Below, piece by piece: positions 23,171-34,649 of a DNA stretch of 64,000 bases. The translations under genes and the position numbers were made by a program. This DNA comes from Isoetes taiwanensis (taxonomy: Eukaryota > Streptophyta > Lycopodiopsida > Isoetales > Isoetaceae). The first letter of the stretch is position 1. Each line of letters opens with the position of its first letter. The stretch spans positions 24,531,662-24,595,661 of the forward strand of contig JAJEKV010000004.1 in NCBI GenBank assembly GCA_021234155.1, in the 5' to 3' direction. Under the pieces are notes generated by a model. That model was not told where the DNA came from, did no database searches, and was given only the letters and a program-made list of their open reading frames with translations.

Positions 23171-24571
23171 AATCCCGGTTCAATGCATTGGAGTAATGCA
23201 CCAAACTTCGCAACACATTGGTCTTCTGACCACTCACACTTCCCTTGAGGAAAGGCAAAATAATGGATGGAGTAATTAAATAATAAATGTTGAAGAGAAC
23301 TGACATTTAATCTAACATATAACCTTATGAGAGGTCCTTCATCCTATTGCCCTTCCCGAAAAAAGATCTATTATGCAAAACCCATGCTCACAGTCCATGT
23401 CAAAATGATCGGTTCTGCAACCCACTCTAATGCCATGCATATGTAATGAAAGGAATCTTACATGTCATTTTACAAAACTGAGATGCATAATTTATCTCAT
23501 ACATTTTGGCGACTGTTATTTACCTAGGCTGCGAGTAGGTGGCATGGCAATGTCATTTCCCGCCCGTTTTTCCTTCATAGTAAAGCTTAAGCTCCATTCC
23601 AAAAGCAAGACTGCAAGTCTGATGTAGACATTTGACAATGGAGTATTATCAAAACCATGGGCAATGGCATAGTGGGAACAATGAATATGAACAGATAAAT
23701 GCATCTTAAGCAAGTGTATAAAGCGTACATATTTAGTGCAAGACATACCTCACACCAGTGCAGTGTTGTTTGACATTATGCCAGCTTCTTGCATCCTCCA
23801 GAAAACTTCAAGGGCATGGAGGCCTTGTCCATGTTTGCATATCCAGAAATATTTCCATCTCAGCCACTATATTTGAATATTTCGATCCTTCAAAGATCTG
23901 CAGTCTTTTTCTTCTACACTCCCAATACCTAGCATACATATCCTACAAGATGTTTCATCAGACTCATACTTCCTCTGAACGAAGTGGCCATGTATGAGCC
24001 TCCCTTACACTATTTCTCCTTGTGTTGATTTTATGCTCTTTCTTTGCATTATCTAATCAGTAAATATCTAATCAGGGATTTACTGAAGATGCTATAATTA
24101 AACTTCCACATTTAAGCACATCAAACTAAGGTCCAATTTTTACAGTTTGATCATGAATCAACCTGTCTTGTTCCATGGCTCCCTTACTGGCACAGGCTTT
24201 GAGGATGCTTAGACATATAACACTTGTTGGTTATGCGCTTTCTTGTTGCATTTTCCCAAAACATTTAACACAATGAAACCTTCATTCTCTTGTACATATC
24301 ATGCACAAAATCACTACATCCCATAGCCGCGACAAAGCTCTCGATGACTTGTCAAAAACTTCCACTTAAAGTACATCTCAATGAGGCCTGATACCACCAC
24401 AAAGAAGAAAAATCTGATAATGCTAGAAGAGAGGATGTCGACTTGCATATGGCAAAAGTGCCAAGAAATAAATATTTTCCACTTATCCTATCTTTGCATT
24501 TGCGGATATAATTGCACATTATGTATACTGCTTCGGCGTGCAAGGTATCGGAGACTTTTAAATGGCGAAGA

Positions 24572-24724
24572 CTAAATCGTTGAAGCTACAATTATCTGAA
24601 AAGATACATTTACGAAAAGCACCAATCTTGATGTACTACATTGGCATGCATTTGATGTAAATGCAGTTATAAAAATAATGACAAAATCATTGAAGCCACA
24701 ACTATCTGAAAAGATACATTTACC
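24572..24724. repeat. spaced duplication of ~40 bp
   Basis: Two near-identical segments, each containing ATCTGAAAAGATACATTTAC, lie at about 24572-24613 and 24685-24724. Confidence 0.75.
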
Positions 24725-25466
24725 TTGGTGAGAATTACGCTCAAGCGAAATAAACATTCAAAAGCAATTCGACCCGGATGCTAATGGAGTAATTGTGATT
24801 TAAGCAAATGCATTCGGGAAAAAGAAGCCGCGATGGCGATACCGGTATCAACTAACTCCAAACATAATGAGGAATGCTTGATATTTGTTGGTTTTAAAGG
24901 ACAAAGAAAAAGGACAAAGAAAAGATACAACAACAAAATTGCTTGCACTGTGGTGGCTGTTATTAACAATGGATTTTGGAAGCTTAAAAGAGCCTAGATA
25001 TCTTTGCTTTCTACAAAATCAATTCAGGCAATTGCTAAAATGAATGAGAAACCTATTCTAATCACAATCTTGAGTAGATGTCAAAAGTTTCCATGAACCG
25101 GGACCTATCATGATGACTCAAATGCTTCGGGTTCCCAATCAAATGTATTCCTTTCATTCATCTCTCGTTGATCAATATTGCAACCTTGTATTCATATTCT
25201 AGCCACATGGTTAGGCCGAAAAATCGAGACAAAAGGAAGAAAAATGTAAGATTGTCTACCTTACATCGACTCCTCCCGATAAAACCCGGCAAAGGAAGGC
25301 AAAATGAGAACTTATCCACCTTCTATGACTCCACGCCTCTGAGCAGCGTCCCTCTAAGCGGAGAAAATATTGCAACTCATACTTACACACATCGATTCAT
25401 ATGAGCGCTAAATGCATGTGGTTTTGGGACATCTCGAAAACAAATAACGTGCATCGGCCGCTTTTT

Positions 25467-25513
25467 ACAGTCTTGAAAGAATCCATTTTTACAGTCTTGA
25501 AAGAATCCATTTT
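25467..25513. repeat. 23-bp tandem duplication
   Basis: CAGTCTTGAAAGAATCCATT plus three bases occurs twice directly adjacent. It explains a duplicated peptide in the long minus-strand open frame here. Confidence 0.9.
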
Positions 25514-27269
25514 GTTGTATGCAAATCCCCCTCCATCCGGCATAAAATGCTCCCGGAGCCACGCGTCTCCATGATATGGAAAAAATTTTAGACGTTTAAA
25601 ACATTTTGAGCACCACACACATTTTAGGACAATCTGAAAACTTTTCGATCTGGGATATCCAAAAACCTTAGGGCCATCCTCTAAAAAAAATTCCAAAAAA
25701 GTTTTTTTCCATACCGGAAAAACCCAAATTAAAAGAGTTGATACTACACTAGCTATAACTCTAGTTTTATAGGGAGATAGGACGTTTTGTATGTTATTGT
25801 ACTCAATCATGCCTTGCATAGGTATTCGTGCCTTCAATGTGGTTTTTGTGCTATTGTTTTGGAAGACACATGCGATTACACTATGGCTTATTGCAGGTTT
25901 CCAGGAGCATATCATCAGCAAAGGATTAAGTTCATGCTTGAATTGAATGGATAATATGATTATCGTGCTTTGGGCAATATCAATCATTTATACTATTGTG
26001 GTATGTTAGCATTTATCATGAACTAAGTGTTTTAGTGTGCTCATGCATAATGCACTATGGCGGGGTTCCTAGGAACATGTTTGAAGAGTAGATGAAGCGG
26101 GATAGTAGGATCGTTATACTTTAGCACTTCCAATCAATTTTTTTTTTGTGATGTCATAGAAATGAATTATTTGTTTTAGTGTGCAGGATTGTATGCTCTA
26201 TACTACAAGTTGAAACTCTACTATTTTAGTACTGACCAGATAAGAATGTTGAATGTGCATATGAAACAAGTTGAAATTCTATTACTTTAATGGTAAATAA
26301 TTAAGAACCTTAACCTTGAATGCACATTACAACTTGATAATCTTTCCATTTGTGGCATCAGGTTTGTGTCATTTTTGAGAAGTATATTCTAATGCCTGGA
26401 AGCAATCACTTTGATTGCTCCTATATTGTTTTTGCTCTTTATAAACATGTGTTGGTCTATAGCCCAAAACTTATGTTGACAAGCACATATGTCCCCAAGC
26501 ACTTTGTACTTGGCATCATAAGCTAACTTCTTGAGATTTAAGAGCGTTATAAGACAAAGGGAATTCAGTAATAAATTCGGAGCGCATGAAGGAAACCAAT
26601 GATACTTAGATCCTTTGAGGAATTATCCAATGGCAACTAGATCAGAAGAAGGACCCATGGATGCTTTGGCGAGGCAAAAATTAAAGATTTTTCCAAATGA
26701 GTTATCCTTGATCAAGAATTCCAAGATGTCTAGAACCTACGTCCAAGCGCCTCTGGGCACACAGGCTGAGGTCTCAAGTAAAAGTTATGGAGCTTGTAGC
26801 TTGTAGCTTGGAGCTGAATGTGAGTGGGTGTTTGGGCTAGGTAATGGTAGCGATTCGCGATGGTGAAGCAGCATCTGCTGGCCGAGAAGAGGCTGCTAAC
26901 CTAGGGGCTTCAACAGAATTAAAAAGTGCTAATGGGGTGGCGAACAAGGCTTAATCTTGGCTACCTTTCTCGCCAACTCCTTGGCTTTGCGAGTCATAAC
27001 AAAAGGCCAATAAATTGCGCTAGTAAGGGGTTGGCTTGGAGGGTAAGCTAAGCGTGAAAGACCAAAGCTAACCCGGATGTATAGGCTGTCTGCAGATCTA
27101 GAGGATTAAGCCGTGCAGGGGATGCCAAAGTAGCAGGGAGCGGTTGCAATATCTTGCCCTATGCGAGCTTATGAAAAAGTTGAAGCCAATCGGATATGGG
27201 CTATAGAAGCCAAGATGATATAGGCTGTATGTATGGGCCTCTGTAACGGTGATGTGGGCTGGGCACCTT

Positions 27270-27510
27270 AAGCGAAAAAAATATAACCAAGAACTATTGC
27301 AAAAGCATGACCAAAACTAGAGGCGTCTTGTCTTTGGGATGGAAACCCTTAAGAGCACAGGGCAATTCAGAAAGATTTATTACCGGGCATGAAAGCGAAA
27401 AAGCACAACCAAGAACTATTAGAAAACATGACCAAAACTAGAATTGTATTGCGGATGGAAAGTCTCAAGAACTTGGGCAATTTAGAAGGGTTTGTTCTGA
27501 GCATGATGAC
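27270..27510 (+). repeat. imperfect tandem repeat, ~120-bp unit
   Basis: Two consecutive units begin GCGAAAAA...ACAACCAAGAACTATT and share ATGACCAAAACTAGA, GGATGGAAA and GGGCAATT(C/T)AGAA at matching spacing. Confidence 0.75.
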
Positions 27511-27639
27511 GAAAACAAGAGCATGTGCAATTCGGATGATCACGTATATGGCGATACATCTTGATTAAGTGAAAGCGGTGCTAGCCCGTCCGGGCAGGGG
27601 TAAATCGGGGTGAGAATCAAGTGATGGTGCTCAAAATTA

Positions 27640-28205
27640 CCTTGTCTCATCAAGGTTGCCTATAGAACTATCTTAAATATGTGGGGTAATTCTGCAAGTT
27701 TACAACGGGGTGAAAGATAACTGGTATCAAATACTGGCTAATTGCATTATCCACATTATCATGATTTATCTATATGATATTATTTTATGTCTCTCAAGTT
27801 GGACTTAATAATTTGGGGTGGTTCTCGTGAAGTTTAAGTTAATAATAATGCAATATTTAAATGGTAAATTTTGAATTATATTACATCCGAGCTATATGTT
27901 GTAGAGGGGTCTAGATTGGATTTACCTTTATTATGATGTTGTTAGATGTTAAAATGTCAAGAAGGGCCTACATTGGATTTACATGGTTATGCCTAGATTG
28001 GATATACATGGTTATAATCAAAAGTCTAAGCAAAGGCTAAAAGTGAAAGAAGTTTTTAATTACCTAAGAAAATGCAAGATAGGGAAAGAAGAAAACACAC
28101 TCTTCTGCTTGATATGTATGATTGCATATCAGGGATTTTTAGTCCATTGGTGTTTGGACCACGATGGGCAAAATAGTTCGATGTTCGAGGCAATGCGAAT
28201 TGAAT
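27640..28205 (+). repeat. duplicated module (pair of 34650-35520)
   Basis: Shares long blocks with 34650-35520, such as ACTTAATAATTTGGGGTGGT, AGAAGGGCCTACATTGGATT and GATAGGGAAAGAAGAAAACA. The second copy carries about 300 bp of extra sequence near 34790-35010. An internal phrase (TTGGATTTACATGGTTATGCC and relatives) is itself repeated three times. No coding homology. Confidence 0.85.
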
Positions 28206-29860
28206 AAATAAAACGTGCAAATGAGTTGCATAAATTTCTAATATGAAACCCCTCTTTCACGAAAAAGCTCAAAATTTGATAAATTTCTATATATGAAGGC
28301 CTCTTTCACGAAAAACGCACAAATTTGAACGAGACAGAGATGGGCCTAGCAGATGATATAAATAAGTTTTGCATCAAGAGAGTCCAAAATGGCGAGCCAA
28401 ATTCCATTGTGGGATTGAGGCTGGTGGTCCTCGGAATTAGGCTTCTCGAAACTCATTCAATTAGAAGCTTTGATCATTGCACATGATAATTTACCTTGGT
28501 AAATTATAGGAGATGTTAATTAGCAATTCATTTATGCCAAGGATTGATTAAATTCTATTGTCTTCTAAGGTACTTCTTGTAGGACTAGGAGAAATAGTTG
28601 TTTTCTTGAGTAGATGGAGGACTCAAAATTGGTATTGGCTATCATGGCGGTCGCCATAGAGGTTGTATCATTGCATTATCATTATCTGAACAATTGTTAT
28701 CTTTGAAGTTGCAAGCCGGGGTAGTGTAAGGTTCTTACAATGTTAGCCCTACAATTTTTGCATAAGTATAGGGGACTTGTATAGAGAGGAGCTACATGCT
28801 CATTTTCCTAAAGTTCCAAATGATCTAGTTAGTTTTGTTTATCGGCCAGGTTGCCAAAGATGTGATTTCCTTTAGCTTATATGCAAGGGAACATCCTAGA
28901 CTTTGAAATGCTAACTACTCATTGTGTTCTTATTGGGAATTTAAGGTTCCACGACCCTCTTTTGAAGGCTGCGATATGAGAATTAGGCGACATTATTGGA
29001 AGGATCTCTTGAAACAAAAAATATTCCATTTGTGATTGATTTAAGTTTTATGCTAGCGGTATGTTCCGCCTTTTTAATTTTAAGGTCCAAAATTTGAAAC
29101 ACTATGGGGTTGAAAGCTGTTTGCATTTGAAACTTGTGGACTGTTAGTACCGTGGTTTACAACTTGCTAGGTTTCTATAACAATATTATACATCACTTTC
29201 TCCATGCATTAGTAAAGCCAATGAAATCTTTGCAAGCTGGACCGAGAATCTGGGATTACCTAAATGAACCCGGCACCATGATCGGATAGCAAGAAGTGCA
29301 TAGCAATGGTGGGCAGTCTTGGAAGAGTCATTGCTTCCAAACGCAGATGTTCTTGTTACCATTGAACTATTGAGCTGATTGCTTGTTTGTATGTTTGGCA
29401 TTCATTGATTCACATGCTTATCCTCTTAAATGATGATTTATATCTTGGAAGCAATAGCCAAAGAAAGATCTAATTAAAAGATAATGTTTATTGGGAAGTG
29501 TGTGGCCGCATAATAGGATATATAACAAAGAAATATGGTGAGAAGGTTTTGCAGATCAGCTTGAGTTGACGTGAGTACTTGTCATATGAACTGTTGCTTT
29601 TGCGTGTTACGAAAGTATGTTATGTTTAATGGGTCACTTTAATAGTTGCTTCTCTTGTATAGATTTGTTGGCAGCGTGGGTCACTCATTTGGCTGCTTTC
29701 TTACTCATGGGATGCACATACTTCTAATTGGGGAAGCCAATGTGGATGCCTGGTATTATGATCTCGGAAATTTTCGCAGTGTAGTTTTGTCACATAATGC
29801 CAGAAGATTTTCACTTTGACATTTGGGTGGTTTTTTAATTCACATATTCAAAAAAGCATG
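28205..29860 (+). repeat. repeat-block copy C, first part
   Basis: 28205-28430 matches 30106-30330, 33711-33930 and 35517-35720 (ATGAAACCCCTCTTTCACGA core). 28430-29860 matches 32045-33700 and, in part, copy A at 19060-19750. It includes the LINE endonuclease-like W-x-I-x-G-D-x-N scrap. All frames are broken. Confidence 0.8.
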
Positions 29861-29881
29861 TGGGCGACACATGTGCTGCAC

Positions 29882-29960
29882 AGGTGCTGACTGCCCTTCA
29901 TTGCCCTTCAAACTGCCCTTCATTGCCCTTCCATAGCCCTTCATTGCCCTTCAAAAAATC
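29882..29960. repeat. short CCCTTCATTG tandem repeat
   Basis: The phrase TGCCCTTCA(T/A) occurs about six times in 75 bp. Copy B of the surrounding repeat does not have it, so it expanded or inserted in copy C. Confidence 0.85.
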
Positions 29961-30352
29961 ATGAGTGTTTTCTATTATATAAAGGATATAATGAGCATAT
30001 TAGTGATGCAAATGATGATGACATAAATTATTTGGTGAAGGTGCTTATATGTGCTGTGATGGTCAAAAAACTGGGTAGGTCAATAAAAAAGTTACCCATT
30101 TGGAGATTGAATAAATGAAATGTGCAAATGAGTTGTATAAATTTCTAAATATGAAACCCCTCTTTCATGAAAAAGGCACAAATTTGATAAATTTCTATAT
30201 ATGAAAGCCCATCTTTCGCGAAACAGATAGGCCTAGTAGATGATATCGTAAATTTTGCTTTGACTTATGTGCATCAAGAGTCTGAAATGGCTGAGCCAAA
30301 TTCCACTATAGGATTGAGGCGGATGCCACGTGCCATGCGATCCTATTTCTAT

Positions 30353-30702
30353 TTTGGTGGTCACGAACTAGTTTTTGAAAGAAAAAGCATCATAGTGAAG
30401 GCTTTTTTATATTCTACACTTGTAGTGGTACCTACTTATTGGAGGTTAAGACATTATTATCAAGTCTTAAACTTGATAATATCCTTGATTAATAATGTTG
30501 ATAATAAACTTGATCAAGTTTGCTATCCTCGACCAATTGGTCTCCGTGGACAATAAAAACTCTATTCTATTCTATTCTATTCTATCAAGATTAAGACTTG
30601 ATAATAATGTCTTAATCTCAAATAAGTAGGTACCACTACAAGAATATAAAAAGCCTTCACTATCTTTGCTTTTCTTTGAAAAACTAGTTTGTGACCACCA
30701 AA
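30353..30702. mobile_element. foldback MITE, copy 1
   Basis: Terminal inverted repeats of about 110-130 bp start TTTGGTGGTCACGAACTAG at the left and end CTAGTTTGTGACCACCAAA at the right. The arms also carry complementary GTAGTGGTACCTACTTATT and AATAAGTAGGTACCACTAC segments. The inner part is an AT-rich mirror around AAACTTGATCAAGTTT. There is no coding sequence. A second copy sits at 33942-34239. Target-site duplication not resolved. Confidence 0.85.
30528..30581 (+). mobile_element. 54-bp micro-insertion in the MITE loop
   Basis: CCAATTGGTCTCCGTGGACA, an A run and (TATTC)n lie between direct repeats CTATC (30523-30527 and 30582-30586). The second MITE copy near 34110 has an intact GTTTGCTATCAAGTTTAAG site, so this insertion is directly polarised. 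Confidence 0.9.
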
Positions 30703-31249
30703 TTAAAGTTTGCATGCACAATCCGGATCGGCAACTTCATTCATGTATCTGAGGAATACTCCCTTGCCTTGAATTCGAGGGAAGGCTGGCCCGGCGACAA
30801 TGTGGAGGCCTCCCTAACTTCATTTGGAATTCAAAAAGCGGGGGCATTGGCGTAACGTGAATACAAGTTAATCACAATTCTCTGTGATAAAACTACTTGG
30901 AATAGAGGGTAAAATGTTTGGAATGAAGGGTAGAATGGTCGGAATGAGCGTAAAAACCCTAAAGAATTGAAAGCATTTCTTGTATTGTTGTATTTGATGA
31001 CATGGATGGATGGATTATCACTACCTTTTGAGGTAGTTTGTTGTTATTATTGCTAGTGCTTATGTTGTATATTTTCTTCCGCTAACATAGGGACCCCTAG
31101 AGGGCGGGACGAGAATGACACATTTGTGTCCTCTACTCAATAGTCTGGTCCCCGGATCACGAGTTTAGACAGAGGGCCCATCGGCGGGTGGCGTTGGATG
31201 GGAAAGGTCCTTCGATGTATCTGAGGGGCTGCCATATATAGTGCAAGGA

Positions 31250-31675
31250 GCATCCACGAGATCTAGCCAGGGGTAAACATGTTATCACAATGTACAATAA
31301 ATGTGGACAATTAGAGGATCACGAACCTTTGATGATCAAGAATCTTTTTACGTGGCAATATTCACGATTAATTGTTGTATGAGATATATACATATTAGTT
31401 ATGGCATGTGATGCGGAATGTTCCTTCTAACTAGTTATGAAGTCAGCATCATCACGTAAGATCCTTTACTTATTGTTTCTTATAATAATCTTGCTATTAT
31501 CACGGGCACCATCGAGCTATATTAAATATGTGGCTCAGTTGGCAAAGCTAAAACTCTTTTAAAGGTGCGAAATTTAGATGTTATTAGGTGTCCAGATAAG
31601 TCTCACTCCAAGTAAGGCTTCAACTATACTATGGATTGTGAGTCATGTTTGTGACAGAACTTAACAATTGAGTAA
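31250..31675 (+). repeat. dispersed repeat copy B, 5' part with PPR scrap
   Basis: Partner of 15590-16005. It retains an I-T-M-Y-N-K-C-G-Q-L core of a PPR repeat at about 31280-31310. It runs without interruption into 31680 on and so preserves the pre-insertion site of the 16.0 kb LINE. Confidence 0.8.
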
Positions 31676-33710
31676 AAAAACTATTTGAGACAGCAAGATA
31701 TGTGCCTTCCAAATGTGCATAGTAGTCAGAGTATTCAGAAGCTTTAAGCTCGTTTGTAGAAGTTATGCATATCAAGAAGTGTATTACCGTGTCTAGGTGA
31801 ATATCAAAATAGCTAGCATGGACATCTTTGGACTGTGGTAGAAAAAGCAAATGCAAATGTTATACAGAGTATGCAGATGTTATTCAGGCTAATCTTCTGA
31901 TGTTTCACTTTATATTTAACTTTTTTATTGTGGAATGCGAAAAGTCATAACCTCCTATAAGTTCTGTACTTTTTCGGTTGTTGGTTTCAGATCTTTAGAC
32001 ATGATGATGGAACAGGTGCAAGTCCAATAAGTTCAATAAAATATGTTGGTGGTCCTCGGAATTAGGCTTCTCAAAAACTCATGAGGTTAGAAGCTTTGAT
32101 CATTGCCTGTGATAATTTACCTTGGTAAATTACACGAGATGTTAACAATTCATTTATGCCAAGAATTGAATTGAATTCTATTGTCTCCTCAAGTACTTCT
32201 TTGTAGGACTAGGAGAAATAGTTGTTTTGCGAGTAGATGGAGGATTCAAAACTGGTATTGACGCTATCATGGCAGCCGCCATAGAGGTTGTATCATTGCC
32301 CGTATCAACAATTGTTATCACGAACAATTGTTATCTTTGAAGTTGCAAGCCAAGTAAAGTGCAACTCTTACAATGTTAGCTCTACAATTTTTGTATAAGC
32401 ATAATTGATGTTAGCTCTACAATTTTTGTATAAGCATAGAGAGGGAGTTGCATGCTCATTTTCCTAGAGTTCCAAATGATCTAGTTAGTTTTGTTTATCG
32501 ACAGTTGCCAAAGATGTGATTCCCTTTAGCTTATATGCAAGGGAACATCCTAGACTTTGAAATGCTAACTACTCATTGTGTTCTTATTGGGAATTTAAGG
32601 TTCACGGTCCTCTTTTGAAGCTGCGATATGAGAAATTAAACGACGTTAATGGAAGGATCTCTTGAAACAAGAAAAATATTCCATTTGTGATTGATTTAAG
32701 TTTTATGCTAGTGGTACATATGCCCTGCGTATGTTCCACCTTTTAATTTTAAGGTCCAAAATTTTGAAACACTATGAGGTTGAGAAATTATTTGCATTTG
32801 AAACTTGTGGACCTTCTAGTACCCATGGTTTACAACTTGCTAGGTTTTTGTAACAATATTGTACATCACTTATTCCATGCATCAGTAAAGCCAATGAAAT
32901 GCTGCAACTTGACATATCTGATTACCTAAATGAACCAAACACCATGATCGGATAGCAAGAAGTGCATAGCAATGGGCGATCTTGGAAGATTCATTGCTTC
33001 GGGGCGAAATTATTTGCATTTGAAACTTGTGGACCTTCTAGTACCCATGGTTTACAACTTGTTAGGTTTTGTAACAATATTGTACATCACTTATTCCATG
33101 CATCGGTAAAGCCAATGAAATCTTTTGCAAGCGACATATCTGATTACCTAAATGAACCCGGCACCATGATCGGATAGCAAAAATGCATAGCAATGGGCCG
33201 GTCTTGGAAGATTCATTGCTTCAGAGCCTTGAATGTTCTTGTTACCATTGAACTATTGAGTTGCTTGCTTGTTTGCATGTTTGGCATTCATTGATTCACA
33301 TTCTTATCCTCTTAGATGATGATTTATATCTTGGAAGCAATAGCCAAGGAAAGATCTAATTAAAAATAATGTTTATATTGGGCGATGTGTGTGGCGCATA
33401 ATAGGATATACAACAAAAGAAATATGGTGAGAAGGTTTTGCGGATCGGCTTGAGTTGGCGTGAGTACTTGTCATATGAAGTGTAAACTTTTGCGTGTTAC
33501 TAAAGTTTAATGTTTAATGGGTTACTTTAATAGTTTTCTTTTCTTGTAGAGATTTGTTGACAGTGTGGATCACTCATTTGGCTGCTTTCTTACTCATGGG
33601 ATGCACATACATTTGATTGGGGAAACCAATGTGGTTCTCGAAAATTTTAGCATTGTAGTTTTGTCATATAATGCCAGAAGATTTTCACTTTGACATTTGG
33701 AGGTTGAATA
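31676..33710 (+). repeat. dispersed repeat copy B, main part
   Basis: Matches copy A (18651-19750) and copy C (28430-29860). It has a 49-bp local duplication of the ATGTTAGCTCTACAATTTTT phrase at 32375-32435 and the larger tandem duplication listed next. No open frame has family homology. Confidence 0.8.
32788..33225 (+). repeat. tandem duplication, ~218-bp unit
   Basis: The segment beginning GCATTTGAAACTTGTGGACC and including AACAATATTGTACATCACTT and CACCATGATCGGATAGCAA occurs twice in succession in copy B but once in copy C (29128-29310). Confidence 0.9.
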
Positions 33711-33941
33711 AATGAAACGTGCAAATGAGTTGTATAAATTTCTTAATATGAAACCTCTCTTTCATGAAAAAGGCTCAAGTTTGATAAATTTCTATATATG
33801 AAAGCCCTCTTTCACGATACAGATAGGCCTAATATCGTAAGTTTTGCTTTGACTTATATGCATCAAGAGTCCGAAATGACAGAGCCAGATTCCATTGTGG
33901 AATTGAGGCGGATGCCACGTGCCACGCGATCCTATTTCTAT

Positions 33942-34239
33942 TTTGGTGGTCACGAACTAGTTTTTCAAAGAAAAAGCATTATAGTGAAGGCTTTTTTATA
34001 TTCTACACTTGTAGTGGTACCTACTTATTCGAGGTTAAGACGACTATCAAGTCTTAAATTTGATAATATTCTTGATTAATAATGTTGATAATAAACTTGA
34101 TCAAGTTTGCTATCAAGTTTAAGACTTGATAATAATGTCTTAATCTCAAATAAGTAGGTACCACTACAAGTGTAGAATATAAATAAGCCTTCACTATAAT
34201 GCTTTTTCTTTGAAAAAAACTAGTTAAATGATCACCAAA
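33942..34239. mobile_element. foldback MITE, copy 2
   Basis: Same structure as the copy at 30353-30702: left arm from TTTGGTGGTCACGAACTAG, right arm ending GATCACCAAA, central AAACTTGATCAAGTTTGC. The flanking repeats are also shared, so both copies descend from one insertion that was later duplicated with its surroundings. Confidence 0.85.
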
Positions 34240-34649
34240 ATAAAGTTTGCATGCACAATCCGGATCTAGCAATTTCATGTATCTGAGGAATGAAAGGTTG
34301 GCCGCTAGCGATGACATGGAGGCCTCCACGACTCATGGGAATCAAGGCATGGGGCATTGATGTAGCGTGAATACAAGTTAATCACAAATTTGTGCGATAA
34401 AACCGTTGGAATGGAGGGTAAAATGTTCGAAATGAAGGATAGAATGGTCGGAATGAAGGTAAAAATCCTAAAGAATCGAAAGACGTGGCAAAAACTCTCG
34501 AAATCGTGCCGCAGACAAGCATCAAACTTTTGGATCGACATCCTTGAAAAGCAAAAAAAAATATGCTATGTGGTAGCGATCGATGGCGTGAAATTGTGAT
34601 TAACCTGTATTTACATGACCATATTTATCATGGAAGACATCTAGTGTCG

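Larger units (their letters stand above)
19750..27600. other. long stretch with no gene recognised
   Basis: AT-rich sequence with short unmatched frames. Exceptions are listed separately: a micro-insertion at 20.59 kb, a coding-like minus-strand patch at 22.93-23.17 kb, small duplications at 24.57-24.72 and 25.47-25.51 kb, and an imperfect tandem repeat at 27.27-27.51 kb. The open frame at 25397-25987 (minus) includes the 25.47 kb duplication and has no motif. Confidence 0.5.
30106..30990 (+). repeat. repeat-block copy C, second part
   Basis: Collinear with 33711-34490, including a foldback MITE and, beyond it, the GGCATTG...GAATACAAGTTAATCACAA segment and the run of GGTAAAATG / GGTAGAATGGTCGGAATGA phrases. 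Confidence 0.85.

Noticed and set aside
30260-34329. Recurrent 80-98 aa peptide with GGHELVF..KSIIVKAFLYSTLVVVP on both strands
   Set aside because: It lies within the MITE arms and appears on opposite strands because the arms are inverted copies, so it is not a protein family.
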